A stretch of DNA of 10,811 nt, taken from assembly GCA_025350745.1 (NCBI GenBank), contig JANXXG010000225.1:1-10811 (forward strand). Direction: 5' to 3'. Positions 1 through 7,090 of this stretch are shown piece by piece (within the stretch, counting starts at the first letter, position 1; every line of letters starts with the position of its first letter). A program made the translations under genes and the position numbers. This DNA is from Chloroflexota bacterium. Its GTDB lineage: Bacteria; Chloroflexota; Limnocylindria; P2-11E. The notes beneath the pieces were generated by a model that made no database searches, had not been told where the DNA came from, and saw only the letters and a list, made by a program, of their open reading frames with translations.

Positions 1-1310
1 CTCCGCTTGATCACGATGATCTGCGCCGCCTTGTCCACATCGAGGATCGGCATCCCGTAGATCGGGCTGCCCTTCGAGCTGCGTGCCGCCGGGTTGGTCA
101 CGTCGTTCGCGCCGATCACGAGCGCCACGTCGGCGCGCGGGAACTCGGGGTTCACGGCGTCCATGTCCATCAGCTTCTCGTACGGGACATTCGCCTCGGC
201 GAGCAGCACGTTCATGTGCCCGGGCATCCGTCCGGCGACCGGGTGGATCGCGTACACGACGTTCACGCCACGGGATTCAAGGAGGTCCGCCAGCTCGCGG
301 ACGTTGTGCTGGGCCTGGGCGACCGCGAGGCCGTAGCCGGGAACGATGATCACGTTACGGGCGTACGCGAGCAGGGTGGCCGCATCTTCAGCGGTCGTGC
401 TGCGGACGGTTCGCCCGTCGTCGACCCGGCCGGTCATGCTGCCCTCCGCCGCCGGTGCGGAGCCGAAGGCACCGAACAGCACGTTCGCGATCGACCGATT
501 CATCGCCTTCGACATGAGGCGGGTGAGGATCGTGCCCGACGCTCCGACGAGCGTCCCGGCGACGATGAGCAGCTGGTTGTTCAGGACGAAGCCGGCGGCC
601 GCCACCGCGAGGCCGGTGAAGGCGTTGAGCAGTGAGATCACGACCGGCATGTCCGCGCCGCCGATCGGCATGACGAGGGCGATGCCGAAGAGGAGCGCGA
701 GGATCGCCACCCCGGTCAGCACCACGAGCTGCGGGACGACGACGTAGCCACCGACGGAGAGCGTGAGCACCAACGCGAGGATGAGCATGCCGCCAAAGAG
801 GATGCTCGTGACGAACTGTTGTCCGGCGTATTTGAAGGAGCGCGGGGTGATGATGCCCTGCAGCTTGCCGAACGCGATCGCACTCCCTGAGAAGGAGATC
901 GCGCCGATCATGAGACCGAGCATCGAGCTCGCTGCCTGGCCCATCGTGCGCCCGTCGGCGCCGAGGTTGCGCATGAGCTCGAGGATCGAGACGAGCGCCG
1001 CGGAGCCGCCGCCGGCGCCATTGAACAGCGCGACCATCTGCGGCATGGCGGTCATCTTCACGAGCCGCGCGCCGGTGAAGCCTGCCGCCCCGCCGACGAG
1101 GATCCCAGCGGCGGTCACGACCAGGCCGGTGGTCCCGTAGCTCTGGAACTCGATGTCGAAGAACGTTGCCGCGACCGCGAGCACCATGCCCGCGCCGGCG
1201 ATCCGGTTCCCGTTCACCGCGGTCTTCGGCCCGGACAGGCCCTTGAGGCCGAGCACGAAGGTGATCGCGGCGATGAGGTACGTGATCGGGATGAGCGTCC
1301 GCAGGTCCAT
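1..1310 (-). CDS. pntB: NAD(P) transhydrogenase subunit beta PntB, 3' end cut by window edge
   Basis: This is the beta subunit of the membrane proton-translocating transhydrogenase, which couples hydride transfer from NADH to NADP+ to proton entry. Translating the minus strand from the ATG at 1310-1308 gives 436 codons running off the left edge. Residues 1 to about 270 are a chain of hydrophobic segments (domain II) containing MPQMVALFNGAGGG at 89-102. The soluble NADP-binding domain III follows, with RNVIIVPGYGLAVAQAQ at 318-334, RMPGHMNVLLAEA at 361-373, VIGANDVTNPAA at 398-409, and IIVIKR as the last visible residues. E. coli PntB has 462 residues, so only about 30 C-terminal residues are missing. 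The start overlaps the pntAb stop by one base (TAATG), with a GGAGGG about 11 nt upstream. The identification is secure; the truncation reflects the window end, not a mutation. Confidence 0.96.
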   Translation of the reverse strand, partial: MDLRTLIPITYLIAAITFVLGLKGLSGPKTAVNGNRIAGAGMVLAVAATFFDIEFQSYGTTGLVVTAAGILVGGAAGFTGARLVKMTAMPQMVALFNGAGGGSAALVSILELMRNLGADGRTMGQAASSMLGLMIGAISFSGSAIAFGKLQGIITPRSFKYAGQQFVTSILFGGMLILALVLTLSVGGYVVVPQLVVLTGVAILALLFGIALVMPIGGADMPVVISLLNAFTGLAVAAAGFVLNNQLLIVAGTLVGASGTILTRLMSKAMNRSIANVLFGAFGSAPAAEGSMTGRVDDGRTVRSTTAEDAATLLAYARNVIIVPGYGLAVAQAQHNVRELADLLESRGVNVVYAIHPVAGRMPGHMNVLLAEANVPYEKLMDMDAVNPEFPRADVALVIGANDVTNPAARSSKGSPIYGMPILDVDKAAQIIVIKR

Positions 1311-1612
1311 TACTTCTTCGGCCCTCCGCCCGGACGCTGCTTGAACATCGCGAGCATCCGGTCGGTCACGACGAAGCCGCCGACGACGTTCGCGGTGCCG
1401 AGCACAACGGCGAAGAATCCGAGGGCCAGACCGAGCGGTCCCCCGATCGCGGCGGACACGAGCATCGCGCCGATGACGATGATCCCGTGGATCGCGTTCG
1501 CGCCCGACATGAGCGGGGTGTGCAGGGTCGATGGCACTTTCGAGATGACCTCGAAGCCGACGAAGATCGCGAGCACGAACACGTAGAGGCCGACGATCGC
1601 TTCAGCGCTCAT
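1310..1612 (-). CDS. pntAb: NAD(P) transhydrogenase subunit alpha part 2 (PntAb, membrane)
   Basis: This 100-residue protein is the small membrane subunit of a three-subunit transhydrogenase; in E. coli the same segment is fused to the C-terminus of PntA. It has about three hydrophobic helices (roughly residues 5-24, 42-58 and 60-82). The family motif KVPSTLHTPLMSGANAIHGI at 25-44 joins the first two, and the tail is short and basic. His31 and His42 are present; from memory, a His at about 42 in this subunit has been proposed to take part in proton transfer in the Thermus enzyme. The ATG overlaps the pntAa stop as ATGA, and a GGAG lies 5 nt upstream, so the start is well supported. It forms an operon with pntAa upstream and pntB downstream, and the split-gene arrangement is like that of Rhodospirillum rubrum. 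Confidence 0.95.
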   Translation of the reverse strand: MSAEAIVGLYVFVLAIFVGFEVISKVPSTLHTPLMSGANAIHGIIVIGAMLVSAAIGGPLGLALGFFAVVLGTANVVGGFVVTDRMLAMFKQRPGGGPKK

Positions 1613-2736
1613 GCCTTCTCCAACGCCGCCTTGGTCGCTGCGTGCACGACCTGGCCCTCGTGCGTGATGAGCGCGCCCTTGGTGATCTCATCCTCGAGAT
1701 CGAGCGCGAGCGCTCCGTCCTTGGAGAGATGCGCGAGCAGCGCCGACACGTTCCGCGAGTAGAGCTGGCTCGCGTGGAACGCCACGGTGCTCGGCCAGTT
1801 GACCTCGCCGTGGATGGTCACGCCTTCGCGCACCACGGTCTTGCCCGGCTCGGTGAGCTCGCAGTTGCCGCCCATCTCCGCGGCGAGGTCGACCACGACC
1901 GAACCGGCGCGCATCGCGCGCACCATGTCCGCGGTCACGAGGATCGGCGCGCGCCGGCCGGGGACGAGCGCCGTCGTGATGACGACGTCCGCGTCCTTGA
2001 CGTGCTTGCCGACGAGCTCCTGCTCCTTCTTGTGGGCTTCTTCCGAAAGCTCCTTCGCGTAACCGCCGGTGCCTTCGCCCTGTTCGCCGAGCTCGATCTC
2101 GAGGAATTTCGCGCCCAGGCTCTGGACCTGCTCCTTCACGACCGGCCGGGTGTCGAAGGCCTCGACGATCGCGCCGAGCCGCCGCGCCGTGGCGATGGCC
2201 TGCAGGCCGGCGACACCGGCGCCCAGCACCAGCACCCGCGCAGGCGTGACCGTGCCCGCCGCGGTCGTCAGCATCGGGAAGAACTTCGGGAGGGAATTGG
2301 CCGCGACGAGCACCGCCTTGTAGCCGGCGATGTTGCTCTGCGAAGACAGCGAGTCCATCGATTGGGCCCGCGTCACGCGCGGGATCATGTCCATGCTGAA
2401 GGCCGTCGTGCGCCTGGCCGCCAGGGCCTTCACCGCGTCCTTGTTGGTGAGCGGCTGGAGGGTCGCGATGAATGCGGCTCCCTCCCGGAGGAGCCCGATC
2501 TCCTCGGCAGACGGCTTTTGCACCTTGACCACGATGTCGGCGCCGAACGCGGCCTGCCGATCGCTGACGGTCGCGCCGGCCTTGCGATAGGCCTCGTCAT
2601 CGTGGCCGCTGCCCGTTCCGGCACCGCTTTCGACGATGACCTCGTGCTTCGCAGCGACGAGCTTCGCAGCGGCCTCCGGGACGATGGCGACGCGCTGTTC
2701 GCCGGGCACGGTCTCGCGCGGAACTCCGACCTTCAT
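1609..2736 (-). CDS. pntAa: NAD(P) transhydrogenase subunit alpha part 1 (PntAa, NAD(H)-binding domain I)
   Basis: This soluble 375-residue subunit binds NAD(H) and docks on domain III of PntB. It belongs to the alanine dehydrogenase/PNT family. The N-terminus (MKVGVPRETVPGEQRVAIVP) is the family start, so the ATG at 2736 is preferred although I see no clear Shine-Dalgarno sequence. The RQD loop is intact: Arg120, Gln125, Asp128 and Ser131 within PRVTRAQSMDSLSSQSN. The Rossmann motif is GAGVAGLQA at 172-180, with EAFDTR at 192-197 and QVQSLGAKF at 203-211. GSVVVDLAAEMGGNCE at 278-293 is also typical of the family. No membrane helices follow, which fits the three-gene form in which PntAb is separate. 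The stop overlaps pntAb by 4 nt. The upstream GNAT gene ends 45 nt away in the same direction, so co-transcription is possible but not shown. Confidence 0.96.
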   Translation of the reverse strand: MKVGVPRETVPGEQRVAIVPEAAAKLVAAKHEVIVESGAGTGSGHDDEAYRKAGATVSDRQAAFGADIVVKVQKPSAEEIGLLREGAAFIATLQPLTNKDAVKALAARRTTAFSMDMIPRVTRAQSMDSLSSQSNIAGYKAVLVAANSLPKFFPMLTTAAGTVTPARVLVLGAGVAGLQAIATARRLGAIVEAFDTRPVVKEQVQSLGAKFLEIELGEQGEGTGGYAKELSEEAHKKEQELVGKHVKDADVVITTALVPGRRAPILVTADMVRAMRAGSVVVDLAAEMGGNCELTEPGKTVVREGVTIHGEVNWPSTVAFHASQLYSRNVSALLAHLSKDGALALDLEDEITKGALITHEGQVVHAATKAALEKA

Positions 2737-2781
2737 CTGATGGCGAAAACGTAGCAGGTCAACGCGCAGGTCGCGCCAGGG

Positions 2782-3846
2782 CTATCGCGCGCCGGCGGTC
2801 GCCGTTCCGAGGCCCACGGCCGTCTTCGCGTCGGCGATGGGCAGCTGCCAAAGGATCGACTGCCAAGCGAGCTTGAATCCGAGGTCGGTGTTGATGCCGA
2901 GCATCTGCGCGTTCGTATTCGCGTTGCCGGTGCGGATGTACGTGGCCGCGGGCAGGTCGCGGAGGATCCGGTCGAGCATGACCGCTTTCATCCAGAGCCC
3001 AAGCTTGTGTCCGCGGTGGGCGCGCGCCACAGCGGTACCGCCCTGCCCGACGACCCAGGGCTGCTTGGGGTCGTTGTTGATCTCCGTGAAGCCGGCGCCC
3101 TCGCCGGTCGCCTCGTGCACCGCGACAAGAAGCCACCAGTTCGAGCCGATCTGCTTGAGCCACGACTCGCGGTCGTGGATCTGTTCCTCGGTGAGCTTCC
3201 AGTCGCCCATCTTGAGGTTGCCTCGCGGCATGTCGTTGATGGCGTTCGCGGCCTCGATGAACGGCGCGATGAGGTTCGGCGGCACGACGTTGTCGACGCG
3301 CTCCAGGCGATAGCCGGGCGGATCGAGCTTCGCCCACTCCGCGACCTTCGCGCGGTCGACGTCCGCGATCGTCAGCGAGTTCGTCTTCATCGGAAGCCCG
3401 GGCTGCGCGCCGATCCTCTCGAGGAAGTGGCCTCCGCCGGGAGCGCGGTCGTTGCTCATGCCCATGAATAGCAGCTCGGGATGCTGGCTCTCCGCCGCGG
3501 CGACGATCTCGGCCAACAGTGCGCGGCCCAGTCCCTTGCGGCGGTGGTCCGGATGTACCTGGAGCTCGGTCCACGCGACGTGCGGATTCTCCGGATCGTT
3601 CAGGCTGCGGGACGTCGCGACCCAGCCCACCACGTTGCCGTTCGCATCACGCGCGCGCACCCAGGCGTGCCACTCGTTCGCCGAGGTGGCGCGGATGCGG
3701 CTGAGGATCGCGTCCAGCGGTCGCTCGGGGTCCTCGGGCACGGTCTCCTGCGACATCCGCTGGAACAGCCGCGCTAGCGCGACCTGCTCGGCTTCGGGGA
3801 GCGCCTTGGGGTCAACGCGGTCGAGGGTGTATCCGGTCACGTTCAT
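2782..3846 (-). CDS. Tandem-domain GNAT N-acetyltransferase (mycothiol-synthase-like)
   Basis: This 354-residue protein has two GNAT acetyltransferase domains. The first (about 5-155) contains WTELQVHPDHRRKGLGRALL at 92-111, with the acetyl-CoA pyrophosphate-binding pattern Arg102-x-x-Gly105-x-Gly107. The second (about 178-335) contains VARAHRGHKLGLWMK at 273-287 and the late-strand signature IRTGNANTNAQMLGINTDLGF at 304-324. Two GNAT units joined in this way, with a TGNA...N..ML.IN..LGF end, occur in MshD (mycothiol synthase) and in many uncharacterised paralogues in high-GC bacteria. The length is a little above typical MshD, and the true substrate cannot be read from sequence. It starts 88 bp from the divergent hydantoinase gene and ends 45 bp before pntAa. 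The ATG at 3846 has only a weak GGTAGG about 10 nt upstream. It could equally acetylate another amine or an antibiotic-like compound. Confidence 0.85.
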   Translation of the reverse strand: MNVTGYTLDRVDPKALPEAEQVALARLFQRMSQETVPEDPERPLDAILSRIRATSANEWHAWVRARDANGNVVGWVATSRSLNDPENPHVAWTELQVHPDHRRKGLGRALLAEIVAAAESQHPELLFMGMSNDRAPGGGHFLERIGAQPGLPMKTNSLTIADVDRAKVAEWAKLDPPGYRLERVDNVVPPNLIAPFIEAANAINDMPRGNLKMGDWKLTEEQIHDRESWLKQIGSNWWLLVAVHEATGEGAGFTEINNDPKQPWVVGQGGTAVARAHRGHKLGLWMKAVMLDRILRDLPAATYIRTGNANTNAQMLGINTDLGFKLAWQSILWQLPIADAKTAVGLGTATAGAR

Positions 3847-3934
3847 CGGGGAAGCCTACCCAACGGCGCCAACGGGACCATCAGCCGCGATACGTTCGCG
3901 CTAGCATCCGCCCGCTGTAGCGGAGGGGAGCTGG
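3847..3934. promoter_or_regulatory. Divergent intergenic region between GNAT gene and hydantoinase operon
   Basis: These 88 bp separate two divergent starts and must hold whatever drives both genes. A weak -10-like TAGCAT lies at 3902-3907 on the plus strand, without a convincing -35 box at normal spacing. A small hairpin (CCGC, loop TGTA, GCGG) at 3912-3923 sits directly before and partly into the hydantoinase ribosome-binding site. I see no obvious operator palindrome. The promoter role is inferred from gene orientation only. Confidence 0.35.
3922..3930 (+). promoter_or_regulatory. Strong ribosome-binding site of hydantoinase gene
   Basis: GGAGGGGAG ends 4 nt before the ATG at 3935, and its core GGAGG is 8 nt away. 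This is the best Shine-Dalgarno match in the window and fixes the hydantoinase start. Confidence 0.75.
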
Positions 3935-5347
3935 ATGGGGAAGACGCTCATCACTGGCGGGACGATCGTCACCGCCGCCGATACCTACAAGGCCGACATC
4001 CTGATCGACGGCGAGAAGATCGTCGCGATCGGTCGCGATCTGAAGGTTGCCGGCGCGAAGCGCGTGGACGCGAGCCGCATGTACGTCATCCCCGGCGGCA
4101 TCGATGTCCACACGCACATGGAGCTTCCGTTCGGCGGCACGATGGCCTCCGATGACTTCGAGACCGGCACCACCGCGGCCGCGTTCGGCGGCACCACGAC
4201 CATCGTCGATTTCGCAGTGCAGGGCTTTGGCGAGCCGCTCGAGAAGGCCCGCGATCTCTGGCTGTCGAAGGCCCGGGGTAAGGCGGTCGTCGACTACGGG
4301 CTGCACATGATTGTCCGCGATGTGTCCGACAAGGTGCTCCGCGAGATGGGCACGATGGTCCGCGAGGGCATCTCGAGCTTCAAGCTGTTCATGGCGTATC
4401 CCGGCGTCTTCATGGTCGATGACGGCGCGATCTTCAAGGCCCTCGTGCGGAGCGCGGAGATCGGCGGCCTCATCTGCATGCACGCCGAGAACGGCGGGGT
4501 GATCGACGTCCTCGTGAAGAAGGCGCTCGCCGCGAAGCACACCGCCCCGAAGTGGCATGCCCTCACACGGCCGCCCGAGGCCGAGGGCGAGGCGACCGGC
4601 CGCGCGTTCAAGCTCGCTGAGATGGCCGGTGGCGTACCGCTCTACATCGTTCACCTCTCGGCGGCGCAGGCGCTCGACCAGGTGCGGCAGTTCCGTGACC
4701 GCGGCCTGCCCGCGTACGCCGAGACGTGCCCGCAGTACCTCTTCCTCAGCTACGACAACTACGAGGAGCCCGGCTTCGACGGTGCGAAGTACGTGATGTC
4801 CCCGCCGCTCCGCGAGAAGTGGCACCAGGACGAGCTGTGGAAGGGTCTGCAACGCAACGACCTGCAGGTCATCTCCACGGATCACTGCCCGTTCTGCATG
4901 AAGGAGGGCTTCATGGGCCTTCCGAAGCAGAAGGAGCTCGGCAAGGGCGACTTCTCCAAGATCCCGAACGGCGCGCCAGGGGTCGAGACGCGGATGGCAC
5001 TGACCTTCGACGGTGGTGTCGTGCAGGGGCGGATCACCCCGAACCGTTGGGTGGAGCTCACGTCGACGACGCCCGCGAAGATCATGGGTCTCTTCCCGCG
5101 GAAGGGCACGATCGCGGTCGGCAGCGATGCGGACATCGTGCTCTGGGATCCAAAGGCGACGCAGACCCTGTCCGCGAAGACCCTTCACATGCGGGTCGAC
5201 TACAACCCCTACGAAGGTCGCAAGGTGACCGGCAAGGCGAGCGTCGTGCTGTCGCGCGGCGAGGTCATCGTGCAGGCAGGTAAGTTCCTGGGGAAGAAGG
5301 GCCGCGGGAAGTTCCTGAAGCGCGGCGGCCCGCTCCTGCAGACCTAG
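3935..5347 (+). CDS. D-hydantoinase / dihydropyrimidinase (cyclic amidohydrolase)
   Basis: This 470-residue binuclear-metal amidohydrolase should open cyclic ureides such as dihydropyrimidines or 5-substituted hydantoins to N-carbamoyl amino acids in the cytoplasm. The metal ligands are all visible: His59 and His61 (GGIDVHTHMELPFGG), Lys150 (the carboxylated lysine in SSFKLFMAYPG), His183 (CMHAENG), His240 (YIVHLSAAQAL) and Asp316 (STDHCPF). Tyr155 in MAYPG matches the catalytic tyrosine of D-hydantoinases, and MSPPLR at 288-293 is the family substrate-loop motif. Length is normal for the family, and the tail KRGGPLLQT resembles that of related enzymes. It leads an operon: its TAG overlaps the GTG of the first DinB gene by one base. 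No carbamoylase, racemase or transporter is beside it, so pyrimidine degradation, hydantoin use or another cyclic imide all remain possible. Confidence 0.93.
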   Translation: MGKTLITGGTIVTAADTYKADILIDGEKIVAIGRDLKVAGAKRVDASRMYVIPGGIDVHTHMELPFGGTMASDDFETGTTAAAFGGTTTIVDFAVQGFGEPLEKARDLWLSKARGKAVVDYGLHMIVRDVSDKVLREMGTMVREGISSFKLFMAYPGVFMVDDGAIFKALVRSAEIGGLICMHAENGGVIDVLVKKALAAKHTAPKWHALTRPPEAEGEATGRAFKLAEMAGGVPLYIVHLSAAQALDQVRQFRDRGLPAYAETCPQYLFLSYDNYEEPGFDGAKYVMSPPLREKWHQDELWKGLQRNDLQVISTDHCPFCMKEGFMGLPKQKELGKGDFSKIPNGAPGVETRMALTFDGGVVQGRITPNRWVELTSTTPAKIMGLFPRKGTIAVGSDADIVLWDPKATQTLSAKTLHMRVDYNPYEGRKVTGKASVVLSRGEVIVQAGKFLGKKGRGKFLKRGGPLLQT

Positions 5348-5844
5348 TGGGGGAGCGCCCGCTCGATCACGTCCTGCGCCACAACACCTGGGCGAACGGC
5401 GCGCTCATCGAATTCTGTCGCGGCTTGGATCCCGCGACCCATGCGTCGGCGGCATCGCCCGGCACGTACGGGACGATCGAGGGAACGCTGCATCACCTCA
5501 TCGGCGCAGAGCAGTGGTACACGCAGCTGCTCACGGGCGATCTCATCGGGCCACGCCTGCGTCGCGATGGTCCACCGCCCGCGATCGACGTCCTTGCGGA
5601 GGTCGCTGCGGGTACAGGAAATGGCATCCTGTCCGTCGCGGAGACCGATGATCCGGGACGCCGAATCAAGCTGAACGAGGGTCGGACGTCGACCGTCGGC
5701 GTCATCCTCGCGCAGCTCGTCCATCACGGCAACGAGCACCGGACCCAGATCACGACGATCCTCGGCGCGAACGGTATCGAGCCCCCGCCACTCAGCGCGT
5801 GGGCGTACGGGCGAGCCACAACACTTTCGGAGGGGACGGAATGA
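5347..5844 (+). CDS. DinB/YfiT-like metal-binding four-helix protein, copy 1
   Basis: This 165-residue protein belongs to the DinB superfamily of metal-binding four-helix bundles. Characterised members include thiol S-transferases and mycothiol-dependent isomerases; it is unrelated to DNA polymerase IV. The expected three-His site is present: His50 in GTLHHLIGAEQWY, and His127 and His131 in LVHHGNEHRTQ. An early NTWANGALIEF helix (13-23) also fits. The start is GTG at 5347, sharing its G with the hydantoinase TAG. No Shine-Dalgarno sequence is evident, so translation is probably coupled to the upstream gene. The stop overlaps the second DinB gene as ATGA. The two DinB proteins are clear paralogues, nearly alike around HHGNEHR and GIEPP. 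The substrate is unknown; the operon suggests a step linked to hydantoinase chemistry, or protection against its products. Confidence 0.86.
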   Translation: MGERPLDHVLRHNTWANGALIEFCRGLDPATHASAASPGTYGTIEGTLHHLIGAEQWYTQLLTGDLIGPRLRRDGPPPAIDVLAEVAAGTGNGILSVAETDDPGRRIKLNEGRTSTVGVILAQLVHHGNEHRTQITTILGANGIEPPPLSAWAYGRATTLSEGTE

Positions 5845-6280
5845 GCGATCTGAAGGTACCGATCGAATATGACAACTGGGCGACCGAGAGGCTCGCGCAG
5901 TTCTGCGAGGCCCTTTCGCCCGATCAGCGTGCTCTCACGACTCCCGGGACGATGGGCACGGTCGAGGCGACGGTCATCCATCTTGTGGGCGCCAAAGAGC
6001 GCTATGCCGCGGCGCTGCGTGGTACGCCGCCGCCGGACGATGCGGTCCGCGAGACGACGACGAAGGACTTGGGCCACGTCGTCGCGCGGGCAAAAAAGCT
6101 GAGCGAGTGGTTCTCCGGATTTGCCCAGGGTGAGCTCGAGCTGGAAAAGATCATCGAGCGCCGCCTTGCTGACGGGACCACCCAGCGCGTGCCGATGGAG
6201 ATCCTCCTTACGCAGCATCTGCACCACGGCAACGAGCACCGCGCCCAACTCGGCTCCATCTTCGGTGCCCACGGGATCGA
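5722..6280 (+). repeat. DNA trace of the DinB tandem duplication (500-bp offset)
   Basis: The 20-mers at 5722-5741 and 6222-6241, both encoding HHGNEHR, differ at one base. The GIEPP region (ACGGTATCGA at 5771, ACGGGATCGA at 6271) keeps the same 500-bp offset. The C-terminal halves of the two genes are therefore a tandem copy without net indels. Confidence 0.6.
5829..5835 (+). promoter_or_regulatory. Ribosome-binding site deciding the second DinB start
   Basis: GGAGGGG lies 5 nt before the ATG at 5841. It selects that codon over the in-frame ATG at 5799, which would lie inside the preceding gene. The site sits within the last codons of the first DinB gene. Confidence 0.65.
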
Positions 6281-6335
6281 GCCGCCTCATTTCTCAGCCT
6301 TCGACTGGGGCCGCGAGCGCGGGGATCTGACCTAG
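5841..6335 (+). CDS. DinB/YfiT-like metal-binding four-helix protein, copy 2
   Basis: This 164-residue protein is a second DinB-superfamily member. The start at 5841 is chosen because of the GGAGGGG 5 nt upstream and the ATGA overlap with the first copy; the ATG at 5799 would add 14 residues read out of frame through the first copy. The metal triad is His47 (ATVIHLVGAKERY), His129 and His133 (LHHGNEHRAQ). EYDNWATERLAQFC at 9-22 parallels the NTWANGALIEF helix of copy 1. The last 31 aligned residues from HHGNEHR onward share about 20 identities with copy 1, pointing to a tandem duplication. The middle regions have diverged, so the two may have different substrates or form a heterodimer. Its TAG overlaps the stop codon of the convergent SDR gene. 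Confidence 0.87.
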   Translation: MSDLKVPIEYDNWATERLAQFCEALSPDQRALTTPGTMGTVEATVIHLVGAKERYAAALRGTPPPDDAVRETTTKDLGHVVARAKKLSEWFSGFAQGELELEKIIERRLADGTTQRVPMEILLTQHLHHGNEHRAQLGSIFGAHGIEPPHFSAFDWGRERGDLT

Positions 6336-7090
6336 GGCGACGCGCTCCATCCGAGGTCGCGGCCTGCGCGATCGGTCAGGACCACGCTCCCGATGCGGTC
6401 GGGTACCCAGTTCGGCTCAAAGCCTGCCCGGAGCCGGATCGCTGCCGCGGGGTCGCGGTCAAGGATCTCTGCGTCTTCGGCCCGGAAAGGCGTCCGCGAT
6501 GCGATCGCATACATCGATCCATCAGGCCCGTGGTCGAGTGCGCGGATCACGGCCCGCGCGGCGTCGTGCGGGCGCACAGCCCGATACAGCCGCCTGACCT
6601 GCTCCTCCGGTGACTCTCCCGCCGCGAAGCGCGCCAGCCGCAGGGTCACCCCGGCGATCGGGCTCGCTCGCAGGAGCGCCTCGCACGCGAGCTTCGACGC
6701 GGCGTACGGATCTTCGGTCGCGTCCGCCGAAGTGTCTTCGTCGATGAATCGGGCCGGCGATCCGCGCGGTGCCTCGCGCCAGACGCTCGTGCTGCTCGCG
6801 AGGACGACGCGCCGCGCCCCCGTCGCCGCCGCGATGGCCAGGAGCACGCGGAACGGCGCGACGTTGGCTGCGTCATAGTCCGCGCCGCCGTGCGCGACCA
6901 GCGGGTGGAGCGCTGCGAGATGGACGATCGCGTCGCATCCCGCGAGCGCTGCCCGCAGCACGGCGCCGTCCGCGATTGGAAGACCGTCGGCCTGATCGAT
7001 CGGCACTACGACCCGATCCGCGAGCAGCGGCAGGAGCGCGCGTCCCAGCACACCCCGCGCGCCCGTGACCGCGATGCGGGTGGCGATCAG
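6332..7090 (-). CDS. NAD(P)-dependent SDR/epimerase-like protein, probable CTG start
   Basis: This is a short extended-SDR protein, 252 residues from a CTG at 7090-7088. A GTG start at 7051 would give 239 residues but would delete the cofactor motif: upstream in the same frame the sequence reads IATRIAVTGARGVLGRALL, carrying the Rossmann TGxxGxxG (residues 9-16 from the CTG). I find no ATG or GTG in frame just upstream. The CTG overlaps the TGA of the cyclase gene as CTGA, the same geometry as the ATGA overlaps in this operon. Other SDR features are DAIVHLAALHP at 53-63, RRVVLASSTSVW at 93-104 with the catalytic Ser region, and YAASK at 129-133 carrying Tyr-x-x-x-Lys. The C-terminal substrate domain is short, and the substrate is unknown. 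The stop is shared tail-to-tail with the second DinB gene. Confidence 0.82.
   Translation of the reverse strand: MIATRIAVTGARGVLGRALLPLLADRVVVPIDQADGLPIADGAVLRAALAGCDAIVHLAALHPLVAHGGADYDAANVAPFRVLLAIAAATGARRVVLASSTSVWREAPRGSPARFIDEDTSADATEDPYAASKLACEALLRASPIAGVTLRLARFAAGESPEEQVRRLYRAVRPHDAARAVIRALDHGPDGSMYAIASRTPFRAEDAEILDRDPAAAIRLRAGFEPNWVPDRIGSVVLTDRAGRDLGWSASP

Noticed and set aside
1642..2754. Long open frame on the plus strand opposite pntAa (370 codons)
   Set aside because: It is a GC-driven shadow of pntAa. The translation is rich in Arg, Asp and His with no recognisable domain, and the minus strand carries complete family motifs.
2742..2765. TTGACC on the minus strand as a -35 box for a pntAa promoter
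   Set aside because: At normal spacing the -10 hexamer would overlap the pntAa start codon and reads only CAGATG, so it does not make a credible promoter.
3881..5188. Long open frame on the minus strand opposite the hydantoinase (435 codons)
   Set aside because: Shadow frame: low-complexity composition, no motifs, and the plus-strand gene has every metal ligand plus a strong ribosome-binding site.
5799..5840. ATG at 5799 as the start of the second DinB gene
   Set aside because: It lies well inside the first DinB gene and lacks a ribosome-binding site, whereas ATG at 5841 has GGAGGGG 5 nt upstream and an ATGA overlap.
5347..6335. Naming the two DinB genes as DNA polymerase IV or SOS genes
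   Set aside because: The name DinB here refers to the Bacillus-type metal-binding four-helix superfamily. The proteins are about 165 residues with a three-His site and have no polymerase motifs.
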